Both the position numbers and the translations under genes were made by a program. Shown one piece after another: positions 12,598-20,320 of a stretch of 24,646 bases of DNA. The notes under the pieces were generated by a model. It did not search any database. It was not told where the DNA came from and was given only the letters and a program-made list of their open reading frames with translations. Every line of letters begins with the position of its first letter. Positions within the stretch are counted from its first letter, which is position 1. The stretch lies in IMG/VR virus record IMGVR_UViG_3300042549_002773, positions 1 through 24,646 of that record. One strand, given 5' to 3'. The stretch comes from a virus.

Positions 12598-12833
12598 TGT
12601 GTTAGTTCCTTTCGTTTCTGTTCAAGAATAAGTCGCATTTGTAGTTCTGCATAGAAACATAATTTCTGACTAAAGCTTGAGCCTTGTTCTACTTTCTTAA
12701 AATTAGAAGAATTTATCCAATTTGCATTATTCATATCAAAATAAAATTTAACTTCCTTACCGTACCAGTTTTTACAAGTAACTGCAGGAGCAGCGTATTC
12801 ACTGGAATTTACTTCAAATTTAATCGGTTTCAT
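12594..12833 (-). CDS. small hypothetical protein, 79 aa
   Basis: ATG at 12833 with AAAGGACTAAAAC upstream. The first half may be a beta domain (TCKNWYGKEVKFYFDM), and the second half is a charged helix (AELQMRLILEQKRKEL). It is the first gene after the TGCTACAAT box and is coupled to the next by ATGA. No family recognised. Confidence 0.65.
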   Translation of the reverse strand: MKPIKFEVNSSEYAAPAVTCKNWYGKEVKFYFDMNNANWINSSNFKKVEQGSSFSQKLCFYAELQMRLILEQKRKELTQ

Positions 12834-12864
12834 GTTTTAGTCCTTTCAATGATTAACTAAACAT

Positions 12865-12873
12865 ATTGTAGCA
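12865..12873 (-). promoter_or_regulatory. candidate extended -10 promoter
   Basis: The minus strand reads TGCTACAAT just after the DNA polymerase stop. Five of six -10 positions match, plus TGn. Confidence 0.35.
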
Positions 12874-15003
12874 TCAATGTACGTCTTTCCAACTTCCTTC
12901 GTAACTTATTTTTCCTTCTCCGTTTAATGGCAAGGACAGCTTAAGTAATTCTCCAGCTTTGATAATAGCCTTGACACTCATTTGCTGAATTTTCTCTTGT
13001 ACACCATCTTCTACTTCCCAACTATATTCATCGTGAACCATGGAGATGCGTTTGACAACTTTACCATCTAACAAGTAGTAAGGCCGACCCATATCATCCA
13101 GATACATATCACCTAACCAAGTGTCCATTAGACAAGCAGCGTATGACATTGCAATAGCACCACAACCTTGACCTAAGCAGGATAGTAACACGTTCTTTCC
13201 ACGTACAGAAACGATTCGGCCATCAATAGCTGGTATATACTTTTTCTTACCCTTGGTATCAAAGTATTGTTCTACGCTTTTCTTCAGTAGACCTAAACCT
13301 TTGTTACTTTCCCAGTAGTTATCGAAAGCTTCCTTGCCTGCTTTAGTAGACAGTCCTAGACTAGATGCTAACTTAGGAGCACCACCACCGAATGCTAGTA
13401 GGTAAGCGCCTGTTTTAGCCTTGTTTCTCCAAGATTTAAACTCAGGATTCTCCTTGTTCTCTTGGTTGTTGATATCGAACTTATCATGCAAGTGAGGGAA
13501 GAAAGCAAAAGCATTGAAGCTATGCGGATCACCTTCTGTTTGCATTCTTGCGAAAGCACCACCATCATACTTATAGGTATAACTAGATAGTGTTCTGTTC
13601 TCTAATGCAGCAGCATCAGTACCGCAGTACCAGTAACCATCTTCAACATGAAATAAGTCCCGCATTTCATTACCAAGTAGAACCTTCGGATCAGCTTTAG
13701 GGCAATTAACTACAGTCTTGTGCTTAACACGAGAAGTAGGAGCATAACCAGATATCTCAGCAGACAACCGACCATCGAACTCTATTCTCCAGTTATTTAA
13801 CCAACCAGATACAACACCTAGTCTGTTCCTGTAGGATAGGAACTTAACTACCTTGCTTGGAATTTCTCCATTCAACTTCTGCAGATTAGGGCACAGTTGT
13901 CCTGCGTGTTGAATCTTAGGTGTAGTCTTAATGAACTTACCTTTTTCATCACGAACAGGTTTACCATCTGGACCTTTCTTTACATTCCAGAAGTCATCAT
14001 GCGGAACCCAACCAGAATCTAGAAAGTACTGCTTTAGTTCCATATTATCGTCAATCTCCATAGGGAGAGTAACTGGCAATACAGCATTAGGTTCAATATC
14101 TACTTTCATTCCGTAGACTAAGATTTCCTTGTTTGTGTAGTTCAGCTTACCACCGTGCTTCTCTAACCATTTAACCATAGTAGCACTTAACTCACCGTCT
14201 TGAGTAAACGGTTTACTAGGCTGCTTGTAGAACGCTTTCTCAGCCGTTTTAAGCTCTCTTGGAGGCAACTTAGGGTCTACCTCTTGCTTAATCTCCAGCA
14301 TGGCCTTCTCGACCTGTTTAACTAGCTCCTTGGCCTTTTCTACATTGAACTTAACTCCAGTGAATGCCTGTGCAGAGTACAACCAGTAATCTTTTTGCAT
14401 TTGCTTATAGCTAGAATGAATCCATACGTCTTCACCGTAGAGTTCTTGTGCTTCTGACCACAGTTTAGCTATCAGACTAATAGTAGCATCAACGTCCTGA
14501 TCACAATAAGGAACCATTAGGTCGTTATAGAACGTGAATTCAAAACCTTTAGGTGAATTACTTGGAATAACTCCAGCTTCGATAAGACTCTGCCTGTAAT
14601 CAATCTTCTCTTCTTCGCTGTTGCTGGAGAGATATTCCAGAGAATGCTTAGGTAAATTCGGATGCAGATACATCGATAGAACACATCCATCAATGAATTG
14701 TACGGGCTTATCTCCAAGATAGTCCTGTCCTTTCTTACCTACTACTGGTTTGATGTCAAAAAACTTCCATAGCATCCATAGATCAAACCCAAGACCGTTG
14801 AATGAAGACACATGTACATTATCTTCAAATGATTCAATCCACTTGATGATTTTCTGTCTTGATTTTTCCTTAGATTCCCTGAAAGGAAATACCTGCATTT
14901 CTTTCGTGCCGTCTACTGACTTGAAACGAATGTACCAAATCTTTTTTGACTTCAAGTATAAATTATCTGCTTCTATGTCGAAACACCATCCATTGAATTT
15001 CAT
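12874..15003 (-). CDS. DNA polymerase, family A, with 3'-5' exonuclease
   Basis: 709 aa, close to T7 gp5. The exonuclease domain has FDIEADN (D9, E11), SFNGLGFDLW (D74) and YCDQDVDAT (about D170). The polymerase domain has motif A GTDAAALENR (D463), motif B RNKAKTGAYLLAFGGG (R526, K530, Y534) and motif C MVHDEYSWE (H657, D658). It is the replicative polymerase and probably works with the primase-helicase upstream. An insertion of about 120 residues (250-370) between the two domains may correspond to the thumb or thioredoxin-loop region. AAAGGTTAGTT precedes the ATG. A homing-endonuclease-like gene lies immediately upstream. Confidence 0.95.
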   Translation of the reverse strand: MKFNGWCFDIEADNLYLKSKKIWYIRFKSVDGTKEMQVFPFRESKEKSRQKIIKWIESFEDNVHVSSFNGLGFDLWMLWKFFDIKPVVGKKGQDYLGDKPVQFIDGCVLSMYLHPNLPKHSLEYLSSNSEEEKIDYRQSLIEAGVIPSNSPKGFEFTFYNDLMVPYCDQDVDATISLIAKLWSEAQELYGEDVWIHSSYKQMQKDYWLYSAQAFTGVKFNVEKAKELVKQVEKAMLEIKQEVDPKLPPRELKTAEKAFYKQPSKPFTQDGELSATMVKWLEKHGGKLNYTNKEILVYGMKVDIEPNAVLPVTLPMEIDDNMELKQYFLDSGWVPHDDFWNVKKGPDGKPVRDEKGKFIKTTPKIQHAGQLCPNLQKLNGEIPSKVVKFLSYRNRLGVVSGWLNNWRIEFDGRLSAEISGYAPTSRVKHKTVVNCPKADPKVLLGNEMRDLFHVEDGYWYCGTDAAALENRTLSSYTYKYDGGAFARMQTEGDPHSFNAFAFFPHLHDKFDINNQENKENPEFKSWRNKAKTGAYLLAFGGGAPKLASSLGLSTKAGKEAFDNYWESNKGLGLLKKSVEQYFDTKGKKKYIPAIDGRIVSVRGKNVLLSCLGQGCGAIAMSYAACLMDTWLGDMYLDDMGRPYYLLDGKVVKRISMVHDEYSWEVEDGVQEKIQQMSVKAIIKAGELLKLSLPLNGEGKISYEGSWKDVH

Positions 15004-15014
15004 AACTAACCTTT

Positions 15015-16091
15015 CTAGTCTTGTATATCTACTTCATAGTTTAAAAGTGCAATTATGGCACGTTCGCTAATTATATTCTTCCATTGCTCAGCAAGGTTTT
15101 TAGCACAAGCCTCTTTATATTTTTTATAAGTATGGAATGCATCCTCTGGATTACTAAACACTCCTAGGTAGTTACTTTTACCTTTAAAGTTGCAACTAGC
15201 TTGCCATTTATTGAGTCGTTCATGATAAGTTACTCCAACAGGCCAGTCCCCTCTGTGGTTATGTCTGTCAGTTAGAAATGAATTTATCTCTCTTGGTAAG
15301 AATACACAGGCTTTCTCAGAGTATTCCCTATTTCCTTTTATGAGTAAATCTTTATCTAAATGCCAATCATCTTGCACTACTTGATTATCAAACCATTCGG
15401 AGAAATTTTTGATATTCAACCACTCAGCTTGTACTGAGCACCCTTCATAAGTTAATTTCTCCATAGAAGATTGTGGATTATAGACTCGTTTTAACATTCC
15501 ACACCACGATTTGTACATTTTTGAATTAATATCCACATTAAAATCGCCAATCACTCCAACACCAGCAACAGTAGGTAAGTATTTGTTGTGTACGTTGCCA
15601 GACTTAATATTACCTATATTAGTCTTTACAGAGTAGTTAACAGGGTCATTGAATTCAATAATAATATTGGCCGCATTGTTATATTCCTTAACAACCATTA
15701 ATGAACCTTGATTATTTGTAAATATATCACCTACTTTAATAGAAGGAGTTAGTTGTCTAGAGTCCTCTTCTCGCATTAGTGTACCATTTTTTAACACGGA
15801 AGATTGACAGACCCTAGTGTAACCATCCTCCCATTCGAAAGTAATTCTTGAAGTTGTATCAATGTCTTTAATGACTACTGTATTTCCAACCTTATCTTTG
15901 AAAGAATCTCCTATAAATAAAGATGGAAGTTTAACAGATTTATCTCTTATGTATTGAGTTTTTGTCTTCCTGATGAATCCTCTATGATCAAATTTTACAG
16001 TGATATCTAAACAATGATTGGCTTCTATAATTGTAAACCAGTGTCCTGCCTTGTTTTGAAAACGCTCCCCAATAAGTGGTAGACTACTCAT
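15015..16091 (-). CDS. homing-endonuclease-like protein with N-terminal repeats and AP2-like C-terminus
   Basis: 358 aa. Residues 5-170 hold three copies of a module of about 55 aa, each with a Gly-Asp/Glu start, a KAG/KVG/NQG turn and a strand such as TVKFDHRG, ITFEWEDGY or IIIEFNDP; this SH3-like unit occurs in phage HNH/AP2 proteins. The rest has MYKSWCGMLKRVYNP, EWLNIKNFSEWF, HLDKDLLIKGN, CVFLPREIN and the AP2-like GVTYHERLNKWQASCNFKG with YLGVFSNPEDAF. Its position between helicase and polymerase is typical of homing genes. AAAAAGGAGATAAG precedes the ATG. Confidence 0.75.
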   Translation of the reverse strand: MSSLPLIGERFQNKAGHWFTIIEANHCLDITVKFDHRGFIRKTKTQYIRDKSVKLPSLFIGDSFKDKVGNTVVIKDIDTTSRITFEWEDGYTRVCQSSVLKNGTLMREEDSRQLTPSIKVGDIFTNNQGSLMVVKEYNNAANIIIEFNDPVNYSVKTNIGNIKSGNVHNKYLPTVAGVGVIGDFNVDINSKMYKSWCGMLKRVYNPQSSMEKLTYEGCSVQAEWLNIKNFSEWFDNQVVQDDWHLDKDLLIKGNREYSEKACVFLPREINSFLTDRHNHRGDWPVGVTYHERLNKWQASCNFKGKSNYLGVFSNPEDAFHTYKKYKEACAKNLAEQWKNIISERAIIALLNYEVDIQD

Positions 16092-16123
16092 TCTTATCTC
16101 CTTTTTAAGTGTAGTAAATAATT

Positions 16124-16152
16124 ATTTTACCATAATTATCTAAGAATTGCAA
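16124..16152 (-). promoter_or_regulatory. candidate promoter upstream of the homing gene and DNA polymerase
   Basis: On the minus strand, TTGCAA and TAAAAT are 17 bases apart, with TGG before the -10 (extended -10). It lies just downstream of the terminator at 16152-16183, so the polymerase operon seems to have its own start. Confidence 0.55.
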
Positions 16153-16183
16153 GTAATAAAAATGGCAGGGATTAGCTGCCATT
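16152..16183 (-). terminator. Rho-independent terminator after the primase-helicase gene
   Basis: The minus strand reads AATGGCAG, a 7-base loop, CTGCCATT, then TTTATTACTT. An 8-bp GC-containing stem with a U tract, starting four bases after the primase-helicase stop. It is the clearest terminator in the window. Confidence 0.8.
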
Positions 16184-16187
16184 GATT

Positions 16188-17924
16188 TTAGAACTCTGTT
16201 ACACCATTTTCCTCCATCCAATCGTCCAAGTCATAAAGTGTATGCTTCTGGTTGTCGTAGTAATACTTACCTGCAATACCTGTCTTTCCAGTCCAGCGAA
16301 TCTTAGTTGCTTTCATTATAGTGGTGTTTCTTTCCACTTCATCAGTTGCTTCCTTGTTTCTACTAAAAAGTAAATTACACGCAGCACTTTTATACAAACC
16401 ACTATTTCCCATTAGGTCTTCTTCATGTAGATCAGCACCAGCAGAACCTGCTTTCTGACCACCACCAGTTTTTCTGGTGTGACATACGTTCAAGAATGTA
16501 ACCATGTGAGATTTTACCATACCTTTCTGCCAAGACATAAAGTTCTCTTGTTCGTCCAATGGCAATGCTGAGATGACATCGTGTATGGGATCGAGCACAA
16601 TAACTTTACAACCACAAGAGATAATCAAATTCTCAATAGCTGATTGAATATTTTCAACATCACCATCACGATCATCCACTAAATAGAAACGAGGATTACC
16701 ATCTGCATCATTAAACAAATCATGCTCTTTTTTCTTCACTTCTTCACTGTCTAACAACGCCATAGCACTGTCCATATCAAGCAGTTCAATCTTCTTAGAT
16801 ATGTGTCGTGACAGCAGCTTAATACCATACTGTCCACTAGTACTTTCTAACGTAACAACGCCTACTTTATGTGGGCTATTGAATAACATGTAGTAAAGTA
16901 TCTCGTCGGTTATTGTACTTTTTCCAGTTCCTGATGCACTACCTAAGTTAACGATACGCCCTAACGGAATTCCACCAGCCATCATTTCCTGTAACTTATG
17001 CATGAATGGAGGTAATGGAATTTTCTCTGTGTTCATTTCTGAACGCATTTGAGAAGAAATCTGATTACTTGCCACTACACCAACAGGTACATACAATTCA
17101 GCGTTATAGAAGTCCTGAATGAACTCTTTCTGCTTACCTTTCTCAAGATACTCATTATGATCCTTATATCGAAGTTTCATAATCTTCACTTTACTTTTTG
17201 GCAATACCTTGATAGCTTCAGCTTGAGCATCCTGCCCAGCTTTATCTGAATCAAACGCGCAGATGACGAAATCAAATGTGTTGAAAAATTCATATTGAGC
17301 AGCGATTTGTTTCTTTGATTGTGCTCCAGTAGTAGGACTAACTACAGCAATCTCAAAGTCAGAACCTTTGCTAGTATTGTATTCCTTCATGATCTGGTAA
17401 GCTGACAAAGCACAAAGTTCTCCCTCTGCGAGAATTACATACTTACCACCACGATTGAACCTAAATTGACCAAACAACTGGCAATCTGCACCTGTGCGAC
17501 CAATACTACGGAAATCTTTTGGTACTGACCTAATCTTATATCCTGTCAGTTGACCGTCTTGTGTACATGGATAGAATTGTTCGTTTACTTCACCGTCATC
17601 ATCGAACTTATGACGAACAAGAAAATACTTAGTGGTTTCATCTGATAATCCACGGAACTCATTACATTCTGTTGTAGCGTCTTTTTTAATCTCTTGTGCT
17701 ACCTCTGGATCAATTACTGGTTTACTTGGTTTAACTGGTGTTTCATCTTGCATAACTTCCTTTCGTTTTCTTTTCGGTTTCTTTTCGTTTAGTAGTTCCT
17801 TGTATTCTTCGGATAGTGTAGCGTGAGTACATGACCAGCAGTAGGTACTACCGTCATCATAAACAGCTTTCGCGTCAGAACTACCACACTCTTCACAATT
17901 TTCGTGTTTTATAAACTGAGCAAT
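16188..17924 (-). CDS. primase-helicase, T7 gp4-like, apparent AUU start
   Basis: 578 aa, close to T7 gp4 (566). The zinc finger HENCEECGSSDAKAV...YCWSC (C10, C13, C29, C32) is followed by the primase region (RSIGRTGADCQLFG, ILAEGELCALSAY, CAFDSDKAGQDAQ of the Toprim fold) and a RecA-type helicase (Walker A LGSASGTGKST near 328-337, Walker B VIVLDPIHDV, then HTRKTGGGQ). It unwinds DNA 5'-3' and makes primers. The only ATG near the front (17753) excludes the zinc finger. The frame upstream is open back to a stop and has no ATG, GTG or TTG, but an ATT at 17924 follows AAAGGAGG by five bases. Confidence 0.9.
   Translation of the reverse strand: MAQFIKHENCEECGSSDAKAVYDDGSTYCWSCTHATLSEEYKELLNEKKPKRKRKEVMQDETPVKPSKPVIDPEVAQEIKKDATTECNEFRGLSDETTKYFLVRHKFDDDGEVNEQFYPCTQDGQLTGYKIRSVPKDFRSIGRTGADCQLFGQFRFNRGGKYVILAEGELCALSAYQIMKEYNTSKGSDFEIAVVSPTTGAQSKKQIAAQYEFFNTFDFVICAFDSDKAGQDAQAEAIKVLPKSKVKIMKLRYKDHNEYLEKGKQKEFIQDFYNAELYVPVGVVASNQISSQMRSEMNTEKIPLPPFMHKLQEMMAGGIPLGRIVNLGSASGTGKSTITDEILYYMLFNSPHKVGVVTLESTSGQYGIKLLSRHISKKIELLDMDSAMALLDSEEVKKKEHDLFNDADGNPRFYLVDDRDGDVENIQSAIENLIISCGCKVIVLDPIHDVISALPLDEQENFMSWQKGMVKSHMVTFLNVCHTRKTGGGQKAGSAGADLHEEDLMGNSGLYKSAACNLLFSRNKEATDEVERNTTIMKATKIRWTGKTGIAGKYYYDNQKHTLYDLDDWMEENGVTEF
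17754..17766 (-). promoter_or_regulatory. internal ribosome binding site for a zinc-finger-less helicase
   Basis: CGAAAGGAAGTT lies directly before the in-frame ATG at 17753. Starting here would give a 521-aa helicase without the zinc finger, equivalent to T7 gp4B. Confidence 0.55.
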
Positions 17925-17929
17925 AATAA

Positions 17930-17937
17930 CCTCCTTT
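17930..17937 (-). promoter_or_regulatory. strong SD deciding the primase-helicase AUU start
   Basis: AAAGGAGG then TTATT then ATT (17924). It matches the SD and spacing of the endonuclease VII-like AUU start at 4057. It overlaps the stop of the 64-aa gene. Confidence 0.65.
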
Positions 17938-18130
17938 AATCAATCACCCACTCCTGATAATTATCATCAAACCTAGCTCCTTTTATTGTACTAGGAGGAT
18001 CACAACTTGTAATCACAATTCTATCATCGTTATCAAGGTCGATACCATGAGAAGTTAAGAACAGTTTCTTTCCTGTTCTATGACCATGTCGGTCTGTTTC
18101 ATCGAACCAACCTGTGATTAATAGAATCAT
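17936..18130 (-). CDS. small hypothetical protein, 64 aa
   Basis: ATG at 18130 with GAGGAATAATT upstream. The N-terminus MILLITGWFDETDRHGHRTG is followed by a mixed beta region (IVITSCDPPST). Its stop lies within the leader of the primase-helicase, so the two are probably coupled. No family recognised. Confidence 0.65.
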   Translation of the reverse strand: MILLITGWFDETDRHGHRTGKKLFLTSHGIDLDNDDRIVITSCDPPSTIKGARFDDNYQEWVID

Positions 18131-18132
18131 AA

Positions 18133-18288
18133 TTATTCCTCATCATATTCACGAAAAATCTCACGCGCAATATCATAACCTTTCCAGTTATCAACACCAG
18201 CTTGTTCTAGGCATTGAAGCCAAAATTGATCTTTGGTTAACTGTTCGTATTCACTCACAGTGATTGTAGTTAGTTGAGTTGGTTCCAT
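18133..18288 (-). CDS. small hypothetical phage protein, 51 aa
   Basis: ATG at 18288 after AAGGAGAATCGATA. The protein is acidic and helical: TVSEYEQLTKDQFWLQCLE, then AGVDNWKGYDIAREIFREYDEE. The GVDNWKGY pattern recurs in small phage proteins I recall, without a function. It lies tightly between its neighbours. Confidence 0.7.
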   Translation of the reverse strand: MEPTQLTTITVSEYEQLTKDQFWLQCLEQAGVDNWKGYDIAREIFREYDEE

Positions 18289-18300
18289 TATCGATTCTCC

Positions 18301-18687
18301 TTACCAATCAATATTAATTGTATAGTCACCTTTTGGTAACAATCCTTTATTGTACAAATCATTAGCAATCATGTCAATACAAGGATAGAAGTTTCGCTGC
18401 CACCACATTGGAATTGCACTTGGAGAGTTCCATTTTTCAGCATTAAGTTTTTGCTCAGGATCGCGCTCCAACCAAGCTGCAAAACTAACTCCCATTTCGG
18501 GATGGTTTACTTCTTCTGGAACTGTACTGTTTTTAAAATCCCAAGGATAATTCATAGGAACTGAAATTTCATAAGTACCTCGTTCCATACAACCATCTTG
18601 TTGTTGAAAATCATAAGGCTTACCATAGGTTTTAATCACCAAATCATTCCAGTCGTCTACTTCAATCATTGTTGTTGTTTTGAACAT
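18301..18687 (-). CDS. conserved-looking phage protein, 128 aa
   Basis: Strong landmarks: IEVDDWNDLVIKTYGKPYDF, then FQQQDGCMERG, EMGVSFAAWLERDP, WWQRNFYPC and LLPKGDYTINIDW. I associate this with a widespread uncharacterised protein of podoviruses and siphoviruses. It is soluble and Trp-rich. ATG at 18687, two bases after the upstream stop. Confidence 0.78.
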   Translation of the reverse strand: MFKTTTMIEVDDWNDLVIKTYGKPYDFQQQDGCMERGTYEISVPMNYPWDFKNSTVPEEVNHPEMGVSFAAWLERDPEQKLNAEKWNSPSAIPMWWQRNFYPCIDMIANDLYNKGLLPKGDYTINIDW

Positions 18688-18689
18688 TT

Positions 18690-19025
18690 TTAATCCCCTT
18701 CATAGTATTCATAATAAGGTTTTCCATTGAATTCCCAATAACCATTGAAAACATCTTCTACTTCTTCAATAAGTGTATTCTCATTTATAATCAAATCAAT
18801 ATTGACTGTTGGTTTAATATCAAAACAAAACTGCACAGTAGGTGCAAACGACACCTTCCTTGTTCCTGCGAAATTAGGATACTTAAACCACTCGTAAACA
18901 TAGACAGTAATGAAGTATCGTTTTCCTATTTCATCCTTGATTAGCTTTTGTAAACCATAATCTCCATTATAAACGTGATTGAACTTGCGGTATCCTGCAT
19001 CTATCCAATTTTGTGTTGTTAACAT
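18690..19025 (-). CDS. hypothetical phage protein, 111 aa
   Basis: It starts NWIDAGYRKFNHV, then GLQKLIKDEIGKRYFITVYVY. The C-terminus is rich in acidic and aromatic residues (FNGKPYYEYYEGD). It is likely a small alpha-beta protein of the early region. ATG at 19025 with AAAGGTTAAT. No named family. Confidence 0.7.
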   Translation of the reverse strand: MLTTQNWIDAGYRKFNHVYNGDYGLQKLIKDEIGKRYFITVYVYEWFKYPNFAGTRKVSFAPTVQFCFDIKPTVNIDLIINENTLIEEVEDVFNGYWEFNGKPYYEYYEGD

Positions 19026-19026
19026 A

Positions 19027-19656
19027 TTAACCTTTCTTGATCAAATACTGATTTCCGATACATTTAAAACTAATTGTACTGTCATTCATCGCTTTGTAAA
19101 CATAACCTTCACGGATACACTTAGGATTCACACTAGACATACCATCAGCATCTTCTAGGAGGTCACTAACAGTACCTACAAGCGTTCCAAAACCCCTTAA
19201 TGGTACGTGAGGTAGTCCTAGGTCACTTACGAGCTTCCAGCGTTCTTCTGGCAGTAAGTAACGTTTGTTATCAATGTCGTAAATATCAAACACAGCTAAC
19301 CGTTGGTCATCTAACTGATAGAGATTACCATTGATACCTGAACCATAAATCTCACCTTGTACTGCTAGGTTACGACCAGTTTGTTTAATCTTTTCAATTA
19401 CTTTATGTTGGTTCGCTAGTTTCCACCATGTGTTATCTAGATCATCCTTAAGGTCCAAGTTACGTGAGCACACACCAGAAGTTTCACCATTTACATAACA
19501 AGTAATAGAACTACCATCTAAATTCTCAGTTACTTCAAACAAAAGATTATCTGCTTGATACTTTTCAATATCACGGCGAATATTTTGTACACGTTCTTGA
19601 TCTGTTTTAGGAATAAAACTAGGCTCCATTAGCGTTGGTATGACAAACGTAATCAT
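19027..19656 (-). CDS. RNA ligase family protein, probably inactive or truncated
   Basis: 209 aa of the DraRnl (DRB0094)-like nucleotidyltransferase domain. Present are FIPKTDQERVQNI ahead of the core, motif I region EVTENLDGSS, then GVCSRN, motif III QGEIYGSG, motif IV REGYVYKA and motif V ISFKCIGNQYLIK. In motif I the catalytic lysine of KxDG is replaced by Asn (codon AAT), so self-adenylylation should fail. The N-terminal OB domain of this family is missing, and the start region overlaps a truncated gene. There is no SD at the ATG of 19656 or at the next one (19629). It may be a decaying ligase, an RNA-binding remnant, or a pseudogene. Confidence 0.68.
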   Translation of the reverse strand: MITFVIPTLMEPSFIPKTDQERVQNIRRDIEKYQADNLLFEVTENLDGSSITCYVNGETSGVCSRNLDLKDDLDNTWWKLANQHKVIEKIKQTGRNLAVQGEIYGSGINGNLYQLDDQRLAVFDIYDIDNKRYLLPEERWKLVSDLGLPHVPLRGFGTLVGTVSDLLEDADGMSSVNPKCIREGYVYKAMNDSTISFKCIGNQYLIKKG

Positions 19657-19723
19657 ATGTGCTACGACTATGTAAGATTGTACCGTCTTTACACTTCCAT
19701 TTATTGACTAGTAAATGTGTCAT
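19619..19723 (-). pseudogene. truncated small gene fused to the RNA ligase remnant, 34 aa
   Basis: The ATG at 19723 overlaps the upstream TGA. The reading is MTHLLVNKWKCKDGTILHSR, then STYDYVCHTNANGA and stop. It matches the start of a common phage protein (WxCxDGTILxSxxxHDYVxHxDxNG...VDGG, usually about 110 aa), but ends exactly where the ligase-like sequence MEPSFIPKTD begins in another frame. This looks like the 5' remnant left by a deletion. Confidence 0.55.
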
Positions 19724-19914
19724 TTAAGTTCCTCATTTAATTCGACAACCAAAGTTTCAAAGTACGAACCATATCTAATTTCATCTACAACTTCATGTTG
19801 ATGTTTACCAATATATTCGATAGCGTTTTCTTCACAATCAAACACTCCACGAAGTTGGGTATAGTCTTGTTCGTATTCTTCCCAAGCACGATAGTTTACA
19901 ACAAATACAATCAT
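19720..19914 (-). CDS. small protein of a repeated family, 64 aa (copy 1)
   Basis: MIVFVVNYRAWEEYEQDYTQ, then LRGVFDCEENAIEYIGKH, ending FETLVVELNEELK. The pattern of a starting strand, tyrosine-rich acidic segment, VFD-x(3)-A-x-YI helix and closing strand is shared with 20643-20825 and more distantly 22169-22336. It resembles the small DUF7336-type phage proteins. Function unknown. Confidence 0.72.
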   Translation of the reverse strand: MIVFVVNYRAWEEYEQDYTQLRGVFDCEENAIEYIGKHQHEVVDEIRYGSYFETLVVELNEELK

Positions 19915-19931
19915 TTTGTTTCCTTCTTAAG

Positions 19932-20312
19932 TTAAGCCACTAGTTTACCATAATAACGAGCGTTTTTCGGCATACGTACTTTAATTCTTTCTTGATTAAC
20001 AGCAATAGCTTTGTTTGTAACAACATAGTCACCTTGATTCCATAGCGGCACAACATCAGGAAATTTATAAGTAACAGCAAATCCACGGTTGAGACATTCT
20101 TGGTGTAACTCATTATAGCGCTTACGAAGCCACGTTAGCTTGTTCACGAAGAATTTTACGTGCCCTGTACCTAGTGTGTACTCAGATGGAATACCAGTAG
20201 AACTGATTTTACCTGAGTTAACGCAGTTAGGGATGCGGGTTAGTTCGCGGTGTTCGGCCAGCAGGTGTTGGTCTACTAGTTCTTTAACGTCTACTACGTT
20301 GATACGGGTCAT
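19932..20312 (-). CDS. denV: pyrimidine-dimer DNA glycosylase / AP lyase, T4 endonuclease V (DenV)-like
   Basis: 126 aa, near T4 DenV (138). All key residues are in place: Thr2 (Schiff-base nucleophile), Arg3, Arg22, Glu23 (catalytic) and Arg26 in MTRINVVDVKELV...AEHRELTR. LGTGHVKFFVNKLTWLRKR and ECLNRGF follow, and the end ARYYGKL matches T4 KYYGK. It removes UV-induced cyclobutane dimers in phage DNA. It is slightly shorter than T4, lacking residues in the loop after Arg26. ATG at 20312 with AAGGAACAAC upstream. Confidence 0.93.
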   Translation of the reverse strand: MTRINVVDVKELVDQHLLAEHRELTRIPNCVNSGKISSTGIPSEYTLGTGHVKFFVNKLTWLRKRYNELHQECLNRGFAVTYKFPDVVPLWNQGDYVVTNKAIAVNQERIKVRMPKNARYYGKLVA

Positions 20313-20320
20313 GTTGTTCC

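Noticed and set aside
16188-17753. A 521-aa helicase as the only product
   Set aside because: The in-frame upstream sequence encodes a complete primase zinc finger with correct Cys spacing, so the short form is at most a second product.
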